The position numbers were made by a program, and so were the translations under genes. The notes beneath the pieces were generated by a model. That model was not told where the DNA came from, ran no database searches, and worked only from the letters and a program-made list of their open reading frames with translations. This document shows, piece after piece, positions 1-6,504 of a stretch of 10,849 bases of DNA; within the stretch, counting starts at the first letter, position 1, and each line of letters starts with the position of its first letter. This DNA comes from an uncultured Mycoplasmataceae bacterium (GTDB taxonomy: Bacteria > Bacillota_I > Bacilli_A > Mycoplasmatales > Mycoplasmoidaceae), in the NCBI GenBank assembly GCA_900316595.1, contig ONDN01000010.1, positions 1 to 10,849 on the forward strand, written 5' to 3'.

Positions 1-1122
1 GGGCATATTAAATTAGATAGTGGTAATATAATCAGAATTGAAAGAATTCATTTAGAGGAAGATACTGCAAAAGAATTTACTAATAATGACAAAATTCATT
101 TAGATTATAATCGTGCTGGTATGCCATTAATTGAAATAGTAACTAAACCAAATATTCATACAGCAAAAGAAGCTATTGAATTTTTAACAAAATTAAAAAG
201 AAATTTAACTTTCTTAGATATTTCTAATGCAAAAATGGAAGATGGTTCGTTAAGAGTTGATGTAAATATTTCTATTGCTCCAGTTGGTTTGAATAAATTA
301 GGACAACGTGTAGAGATAAAAAATCTTAATTCATTTGCTAATGTTGCTAAAGCTATTGATTATGAAATCAATAGACAAACAGAATTGATTTTAAAAAATC
401 AAGAGATATTATTTTGTACAATGCGATGGGATGAACAAAATAATAAAACTACATTTATGAGAATGAAGACTACAGAAAGTCAATATAGTTTTATTCGTGA
501 AACTAATATAGGTGATATTTATTTAAGTGATGAGTTTATAAATAATGTTAGAAGAAAACTTAATAAGTCACCAGATAAAATTAAAGAAGAATTAAAACAA
601 TTAAAAATTAAAGAAGAATTGATTGAACAATTATTAAATAATTTTGATTTATATAAAATATTTGAATTAGTGAATTCTGCAATTGATGATATTACTTTAA
701 CTATTTCATGGGTAATGGTTGAATTAATAAGTTACTTAAAATCTAAAAATAAACAAATTTCAGATTTACTCCCAAATCAAATTCAATTGATAATAAAACT
801 TTTAAAACTTTTAAAATCTGAAGAAATTAATGGAAAACAAGCCAAAACAATTTTTCCTGAAATGCTTGACAATTTGAAAGAACCATCAGCTATTATGAAG
901 GATAAGAATTTACTTCAAATAAAAGATGAAAAGGTTATTGAGGAATTATTAAATAAAATAATTGATAAAAATTTAAAAATGCTTGATCAATATGAAACTA
1001 GAGAAGAAAGAGTATTAAAATTTTATCTTGGAATGTTAATGGCAGAAACTAAAGGACAAGCAAATCCTAAAATATCTAACAACATCCTAATTAAGATTAT
1101 TAAAAGTAGATTAAAAAAATAA
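1..1122 (+). CDS. gatB: Aspartyl/glutamyl-tRNA(Asn/Gln) amidotransferase subunit B, 5'-truncated by window edge
   Basis: GatB activates the carboxylate of Glu (or Asp) mischarged on tRNA(Gln)/tRNA(Asn) with ATP, so that ammonia from GatA can make the correct aminoacyl-tRNA; it works in the cytosolic GatCAB complex. The reading frame is open from base 1, and 373 residues are visible, about 100 short of a full GatB. Family motifs are clear: IHLEEDTAK near residue 17, DYNRAGMPLIEIV near 36, DGSLRVDVNIS and VEIKNLNSF further on. By homology with the S. aureus structure, the Glu of HLEED and the Glu of PLIEIV are Mg/ATP-site residues. The C-terminal YqeY-like helical tail is present (GKQAKTIFPEML, ETKGQANPKISNNIL). 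The usual DYRYFPEPDLPP block is eroded to QYSFIRETNIGD. Both Trp codons are TGG. The stop overlaps the kinase start by one base. Identity is secure. Confidence 0.96.
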   Translation, partial: GHIKLDSGNIIRIERIHLEEDTAKEFTNNDKIHLDYNRAGMPLIEIVTKPNIHTAKEAIEFLTKLKRNLTFLDISNAKMEDGSLRVDVNISIAPVGLNKLGQRVEIKNLNSFANVAKAIDYEINRQTELILKNQEILFCTMRWDEQNNKTTFMRMKTTESQYSFIRETNIGDIYLSDEFINNVRRKLNKSPDKIKEELKQLKIKEELIEQLLNNFDLYKIFELVNSAIDDITLTISWVMVELISYLKSKNKQISDLLPNQIQLIIKLLKLLKSEEINGKQAKTIFPEMLDNLKEPSAIMKDKNLLQIKDEKVIEELLNKIIDKNLKMLDQYETREERVLKFYLGMLMAETKGQANPKISNNILIKIIKSRLKK

Positions 1123-2285
1123 TGTCAGATATCATTGAATCAAAACTTGAAGTTAAAATTAATATTGGTGGTATAATTCTTGATCACTATAAAATTTTAA
1201 AACAAATAGGTAAAGGTGGGATGGACTCAACTATCTTTCTTGTTGAAGATATTAATTTTCAAAACAATTCACTTTCTTCAAAATATTTTGCTTTAAAAAT
1301 AATTACTCGGACTAAAGACACAACTGATGAATCTTGAACAAGATATTATGATGAATGTGTAACATGCACAAGAATATCTCAATGTGAAAATGTAGTTAAA
1401 ACATATGATATTAAAGAAATAGTTAAAGGTCAAAATATTGCTATTCTAATGGAATATGTTGATGGTTATTCATTGCGTGAAGTTATTGATAGAGAGGGAT
1501 TATTAAGCATTCAGGAATCATTATTCTTGTTTAGAAAAATTTTAATTGCTTTAAAGGATTTACATAGTTTTAGCAGTAAAGTTATTCATAGGGATTTAAA
1601 ACCAGAGAATATTTTGCTTTCAAAGGATAGAACAAATTTAAAAATTATTGATTTTGGTATTTCAACAATTGTTTATTCTAGTTTTGCTAAAGATAATGAG
1701 AAAGAAACCAAGGAATTTATAACGAATGAAAGTACACTTTATGGAACATATCCATATATTTCACCATCCTTATATAAGGCATATGCTCCAAATGTTCCAG
1801 TTGACCAAAAATTCAATGTAATCAATGAGCAGTGTGATTTTTTTTCAATAGGAATTATTTTATATGAAATGTTAACAGGTAATAAACCATTTGTTGGCGA
1901 TCCTAATAAGCAGTCAACAATTTTATTACCTACAAAATATGATTTACCTCCTTTATCAAAAAATAACCCAAAAATTCCTAAAGCATTAGAGAATGTTATT
2001 TTTAAATGTATTGCATCTAAAGAAGAAGATTTATGTTATAGATATAAAAATGTTGAAGAAATAATTCAAGACATTGATAATATTATTAAATATCCTGATA
2101 AAGCTAAAATAGCTCCACTAATTAAACCATATTCTAAAAGAACAACTCAAGCAAGCTTTTTTGATGTTGAAAACGAAAAAACAAAATTGAAACCATACAA
2201 TCTATTATGACTTTATTTATTGATAACTTTTTTAGTTGTTGTATTAGTTGTTGTAGTGATTACTTATTTATATTTGTTAAATTAA
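1122..2285 (+). CDS. prkC: Serine/threonine protein kinase, PrkC/Stk type, C-terminal tail anchor, no PASTA domain
   Basis: This is a Hanks-type kinase of 387 residues, read with TGA as Trp at W72 and W363. The order of motifs is complete: glycine loop IGKGGMDSTIFLVED (29-43), ATP lysine in YFALK (K59), probable helix-C Glu (E78), catalytic HRDLKPEN (D158, an RD kinase), DFG (D177), then CDFFSIGIILYEMLTG. The activation segment is long and ends GTYPYISPSLYKA, so the Glu of the usual APE/SPE motif is Ser. About ten extra residues precede the CDFFS aspartate. A basic linker leads to one hydrophobic helix (364-386, rich in Leu/Val) that ends one residue before the stop. The kinase domain should therefore face the cytosol, with no external sensor. 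The start overlaps the gatB stop as TAATG and has no Shine-Dalgarno, suggesting coupled translation. No PrpC phosphatase gene is in view. The kinase family is certain; the symbol is by analogy. Confidence 0.93.
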
Positions 2286-2290
2286 AATAA

Positions 2291-3316
2291 TTATTTTTCA
2301 GTTTCAAGTTGCTTTATTGTATTCTCGTTATTTTCTTCAATAACAAATTCTTTACGATCTAAACATTTACTCTTAATTTGTTCAAATAATATTGGGTTAT
2401 CTAATAAAAATTTAATTGTTGACTCTTTGCCTTGAGCTAATCGTTCTTCTTCAAAATAGAATCAAGAACCTTTCTTTTGAATTATGTCATAGTCTAAAGC
2501 ATATTGAATTATTTCATCGTTATGATCAATACCTTGATCAAAATAAATATCTATATAAGCTTTACTTAAAGGTGGAGCCATTTTATTTTTAACAATTTTT
2601 GCAAGTGTTTTGATGCCAACACATTCACTACCTTTTTTTATTAGTTCAGCACGACGTAATTCAATTCTAATTGATGAATAAAATTTAAGTGCTCTTCCGC
2701 CTGTAGTGGTTTCATTATTGCCATAAAATATACCAACTTTTTCACGAATTTGATTGATAAAAATAATTGTGGTATTATATTTTGATAATAAGTGTTGGAT
2801 TACTCTCAACCCCTTAGACATTATTCTTGCTTGTAAACCAATGGTTTGATCTGAAAATTTACCTTCAATTTCACTTTCAGGGACAATAGCAGCAACAGAA
2901 TCAACAACAATTAAATCAATCATTCCTGTTTTTATAAGTGCAGAGATTAATTGAAATGTTTGTTCACCAGAATCAGGTTGTGCAAGTAACAATTTAGATA
3001 AATCAATTCCATTAGCAATACAAAACTTTGCATCTAAAGCATGCTCTAAATCTAAGTATGCACATTTTCCACCGATTGATTGACATGATGCAATAGCTTG
3101 TAATGCTAAAGTTGTTTTACCACAAGATTCATTACCATAGATTTCAATTATCCTTCCTCTAGGATAACCACCTATACCTAAAATTTTATCTATTTTAATA
3201 CTTCCAGATGGAATAATATCAACAGTTTGATTATTATTAAACTTAGTAACATAACCCTTACCAAATTGGGTTTCAATTTTTTTAATGGCTTGCTCTAATA
3301 ATTTTTCTTCATTCAT
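2291..3316 (-). CDS. recA: RecA recombinase
   Basis: RecA forms the ATP-dependent filament on single-stranded DNA that pairs homologous strands. It is 341 residues, near the family norm of about 350, with one TGA Trp at residue 285 (GSWFYFEEERLAQGKEST, a conserved C-terminal block). Core motifs are Walker A GNESCGKTT (61-69, K67), the catalytic Glu in DLEHALD (E91, matching E. coli E96), Walker B LIVVDSVAAI (D139) and loop L2 NETTTGGRALKFYSS. Walker A differs from the usual GPESSGKTT at two places (Pro to Asn, Ser to Cys), and DAEHAL has become DLEHAL. The acidic C-terminal tail is kept (EENNENTIKQLETEK). The ATG at 3316 gives the expected N-terminus. It lies last in the minus-strand cluster, 59 bases after the membrane protein gene, behind a large inverted repeat. 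Its stop is 5 bases from the stop of the convergent kinase gene. Confidence 0.97.
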
Positions 3317-3321
3317 GTTAT

Positions 3322-3360
3322 ATTTATTTTCCTTCCATTTATATAAAATGGAAAATAAAT
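3322..3360 (-). promoter_or_regulatory. Inverted repeat (possible hairpin) in the recA leader, containing the ribosome-binding region
   Basis: Bases 3322-3332 (atttattttcc) and 3350-3360 (ggaaaataaat) are a perfect 11-base inverted repeat. Inside it, 3337-3340 and 3346-3349 add four pairs around a five-base loop, leaving a four-base bulge (3333-3336). A second register can pair ttccattt with aaatggaa. Read on the minus strand, the 3' arm carries the only purine-rich, Shine-Dalgarno-like tract before recA (GGAAGGAAAA), and the stem ends five bases before the ATG. On the plus strand the stem is followed at once by a T-rich run (3361-3369), like an intrinsic terminator, but no plus-strand gene leads into it. 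The stem is almost all A/T, so it is only moderately stable. Function is inferred. Confidence 0.5.
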
Positions 3361-3375
3361 TTCTTTTTTAAATCT

Positions 3376-4023
3376 TTATGCTTTAAGTTTCTTTTGCAAA
3401 CTATCTAATAGAGTTAAGAATAAACAAAATGCATATTTGTTTCTATGGCTAAATATTGTCGAACATGATATTTCCTCAAATGTGATGACTTCAGTAATAG
3501 TATTTGTGAGATTATCTTTATTAAGATTAATAATTTTATTAGTTAAAGAGTCAAAATTTTCTTTTAAATTTTTGTATCATGTATTTTTCTCAGAAAGTTT
3601 AGTATTATTTATTACATCTCTAAAGCTTTCAATTTTAAATTTCTTTGCTAATTCCTCTACTTTAAGTGAAAGAATATTTTTAATTTCATATCTCCCTTTT
3701 TTAGATTTAACTATTAAAACAGATCTAGTGATTGAAAAAGATAATGAAATACATGCAATAACAAGTCACACAACTGCATATGGTAGATATTTAGCTTGTG
3801 GTGTATCTAATACAAATAATAATACGGTAATTGAAATAGCAATTAATAGAACAATAATGTTTATTGATCAACCCATGTTAAAAATTTTTTGCTTTTTAAA
3901 AATTAGGAATTTATTACATTTTATAAATGTGACAAATTCAAAGATTGAAAGAATTAAAACAAAAATACCTGTAATTAGCAAACTAATTGCAATACCTAAA
4001 TTAAATTTAGTTTCAAAGAACAT
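3376..4023 (-). CDS. Small membrane protein of unknown function, three predicted transmembrane helices
   Basis: I do not recognise this 215-residue protein. The frame is closed only with TGA as Trp (residues 52, 86 and one near 142). It starts one base after the cinA-type gene and has the textbook Shine-Dalgarno AAAGGAG at 4034-4040, ten bases before the ATG, which fixes the start. Three hydrophobic stretches are visible: about 9-34, 53-72 and 79-105. The segment between the first two (KCNKFLIFKKQKIF) is basic, which suggests it lies in the cytosol. By that reading, the 110-residue hydrophilic tail after KSKKGRYEIK (106-115) lies on the other side of the membrane, though it too begins with basic residues, so the topology is uncertain. 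The tail is rich in Asn, Lys and Leu, with possible amphipathic helices but no motif I know. An opposing plus-strand frame of about 200 codons here is a shadow. Its place between cinA and recA is notable. Confidence 0.85.
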
Positions 4024-4024
4024 A

Positions 4025-4507
4025 TTAAATAATCTCCTTTAGTAATTTTAATAATTCTTCATATGCCATATGTGCCAAATCAATTCGTATATCATTACGT
4101 TCTTTTTCTTTAGACAATAATTCATAAACATATAGTTTATCAATTACACAAATACATAAATATGCAAATCCAACTGGTTTGTTTTCATCACATACAGGAC
4201 CAGCGTTTCCAGAAATAGCAATAGATATATCAGTATCAAGAATTTTATTTGTGTTAAGTGCTAATTCTTCAACACATTCTTTACTAATGGCTCCAAAATT
4301 TTCTAATGTTGATTTTTTAACATTACAAAGTTTCATTTTTGCATAGTTAGAATATACGACAAAACCACCCTTTAAAGCTTTGCTACATCCTGGAACTCTA
4401 GCTAAATAGGAACTAATCATACCGGCTGTAACACTTTCAGCAGTAGAAATAGTTAAGTTATTTTTAATTAATAAATCAATAATTTCATTTTGTATGTAAT
4501 TTGCCAT
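4025..4507 (-). CDS. pncC: CinA C-terminal domain protein; NMN amidohydrolase (PncC) family
   Basis: This is a stand-alone CinA C-terminal domain of 160 residues, without the N-terminal COG1058/MoCF-like domain of long CinA. Family members deamidate nicotinamide mononucleotide to nicotinate mononucleotide in pyridine-nucleotide salvage. Recognisable blocks are STAESVTAG (21-29; S25 aligns with the conserved Ser of TAESCTGG), KGGFVVYSNYAK (46-57), GAISKE (72-77) and ISGNAGPVCDENKPVGFAYL (98-117). Several normally fixed residues differ: AESCTGG is AESVTAG, and TGIAGPGG is SGNAGPVC, so activity should be tested rather than assumed. The ATG at 4507 overlaps the uvrB stop by one base and has a strong Shine-Dalgarno, AGAGGAGG (4512-4519), inside the end of uvrB. 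In several Firmicutes cinA lies next to recA; here a membrane protein gene separates them. The family is clear; enzymatic activity is inferred. Confidence 0.9.
   Translation of the reverse strand: MANYIQNEIIDLLIKNNLTISTAESVTAGMISSYLARVPGCSKALKGGFVVYSNYAKMKLCNVKKSTLENFGAISKECVEELALNTNKILDTDISIAISGNAGPVCDENKPVGFAYLCICVIDKLYVYELLSKEKERNDIRIDLAHMAYEELLKLLKEII
4034..4040 (-). promoter_or_regulatory. Strong ribosome binding site of the membrane protein gene
   Basis: On the minus strand this reads AAAGGAG, with ten bases to the ATG at 4023, inside the last codons of the cinA-type gene. It decides the start of the membrane protein gene and is direct evidence that the gene is translated. Most genes in this window have no such site. 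Confidence 0.8.
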
Positions 4508-6504
4508 TATTCCTCCTCTAAATTACCATCAAGTTCTATAATTAAATCACGTAGATAAGCAGCTTTTTCATATTCTTTGTTCTTAGCAGCAGCAAGCATT
4601 TCTTTGCGCAATCTCTTAATAGCTTTAGTTTGTTTTTCTTTACCTTTTTTCTTAGCATTATATGCTGCTTCCATTAATTTCATTTGTTCATCAGAAATAA
4701 AATCATCTCTAATTTCTTTAATAATTGTTTTAGGTATTATATGGTGCTTTTTATTATATGCGATTTGAATATCTCTTCTTCTATTGGTTTCATCAATGGC
4801 AATTTTCATGTCCTTTGAAATACTATCAGCATACATAATCACATGTCCATTAACATTTCGTGCAGCTCGACCAAAAGTTTGGATTAAAGCACGTGAATTT
4901 CTAAATATACCAGGTTTATCCGCATCAAAGATACAAACTAAAGAAACTTCTGGGGCATCTAAACCTTCTCTTAATAAATTAACACCAATAATAACATCAT
5001 ATTTGCCTCTACGCATGTCATTGAGGATTTTTGAACGTTGTAATGGTTTTAGTCCATGGTGAAGATAAGCTACTTTAATGTGTTTGTTTTTCAAATATTC
5101 TGTCAAAGTCTCAGCCATTTTGATTGTTAAAACTGTAACAAATGTTCTCTCGTTTTTAGTAATTCGTTTTTTAATTTGAGTTATTAAATCATCAATCTGA
5201 TCTTTTGTCGGATGGATTTCTAAACTTGGATCTACTAATCCTGTAGGTCTTACTATTTGTTGAACAACAATGTTGTTGGATTCTTTTATTTCGTAATCAT
5301 TTGGTGTAGCAGAACAATAGATAATATGTTTGATCTTGCTATTGAATTCTTTAAAGTTTAATGGTCTATTATCTAGTGCTGATGGTAATCTAAAACCATA
5401 ATTAACTAATGTTTGTTTACGATTGCGGTCAGTATTGTACATTCCTCTAATTTGAGGAATTGTCATATGAGATTCATCAATAACTAATAATCAATCATTT
5501 TTATCATAGTAATCAAATATTGTATAAGGTGTTTCACCTTCTTCTCTTAATTCTAAATGGCGAGAGTAGTTTTCAATACCAGGACAAAAACCTAATTCTT
5601 TTAAAGATTCGATATCAGCTTTAGTTCTTTGTTCTATACGTTGAGCTTCTAATAGCTTTGAACTCTTTTTAAAATACTCTATTCTTTCATCAAGCTCTTT
5701 GGTAATTCTTTTAATTCCCTCATTAAATCTTGATTCATTCATAATGTATTCATTAGCTGGAGGAATAATAAAATATTCCTCTTTTTTTAACACAGATCCA
5801 GTTAATGAATCAACCAAATGAATTGATTCAATTATCTCTCCAAATAATGAAATACGAATAATATATGAATCACTTGTTCCTGGTGCGATTTCAATTACAT
5901 CACCATTAATTCTAAATGTTCCAGGTTTTAAATCAATTTGATTACGTTCATATTGCAACTTAACCAATTGATATTGAAATTGTTTATAATTTATTTTTTC
6001 ATTTTTCTTAATTAAGAATTTAAATTCATCATAATCATTTGGTGACACTGAAGCATAAATAGCAGCAACTGATGCAATGACAATAACTTTAGAAGAAGTA
6101 GCCAATGAATTAATTGTTGATAAACGCATCATTTCAATATCATTATTTCTTTGTGCATTTTTTTCTATGTATAAATCTAATGCTGGTTTGTATGCTTCTG
6201 GCTGATAAAAATCGAAGTATGAAATAAAATATTCAACGTTGTTATTTTTAAATAATTCTTTAAACTCACCATAAAGTTGAGCTGCTAAAGTTTTGTTATG
6301 AACAATGATTAGCGTTTTAGTTTGTAGTTTTTCAATAACATTAGCAATAGTAAAAGTTTTGCCTGTTCCTGTAGCACCTAAAAGAACTTGAGATTTTACA
6401 TTATGTTTTATATTATCTACTAATTGATTAATAGCAGTTATTTGGTCAGCTATTGGCTTCAAATCTGTTGTTAATACAAATTTATTAACTTCATTATTTT
6501 TCAT
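4507..6504 (-). CDS. uvrB: Excinuclease ABC subunit B
   Basis: UvrB is the damage-verifying helicase-like subunit of nucleotide excision repair; it takes over the lesion from UvrA and then recruits UvrC. It is 665 residues, normal for the family. Its one TGA Trp (residue 338) lies in DWLLVIDESH, so the gene appears split under the standard code but is intact. Motifs are Walker A GATGTGKT (43-50), the beta-hairpin region YFDFYQPEAYKPALDLYIEK, Walker B DESH (343-346), the helicase-half block VNLLREGLDAPEVSLVCIFD, motif VI QTFGRAARN and a C-terminal UVR helix pair (EMLAAAKNKEYEKAAYLRDL) that meets UvrC. The ATG at 6504 lies inside the end of secA (11-base overlap), has no Shine-Dalgarno and is probably translated by coupling. 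Confidence is very high. Confidence 0.97.
4512..4519 (-). promoter_or_regulatory. Strong ribosome binding site of the cinA-type gene
   Basis: On the minus strand the bases read AGAGGAGG, four bases before the ATG at 4507, within the uvrB coding end. It fixes the start and suggests the gene can be translated independently of uvrB. Confidence 0.8.

Noticed and set aside
1122..1448. Kinase N-terminus as a separate small gene
   Set aside because: The TGA at 1335 is Trp72; the frame runs directly into the catalytic core, and both halves are needed for a kinase fold.
3376..3420. A promoter for recA built on TTGCAA near 3394
   Set aside because: The distance to any TATA-like box near 3340 is far too long for a -35/-10 pair.
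3437..4042. A plus-strand open frame of about 200 codons
   Set aside because: It is the antisense shadow of the 215-codon membrane protein gene on the minus strand, which has a strong ribosome-binding site, coherent hydrophobic helices and operon spacing.
4577..5062. Two short plus-strand open frames
   Set aside because: They lie antisense within uvrB, whose conserved motifs cover the whole stretch.
4507..6504. UvrB as a split, two-gene arrangement
   Set aside because: The break is a single TGA within the DWLLVIDESH Walker B block; the frame continues without shift.
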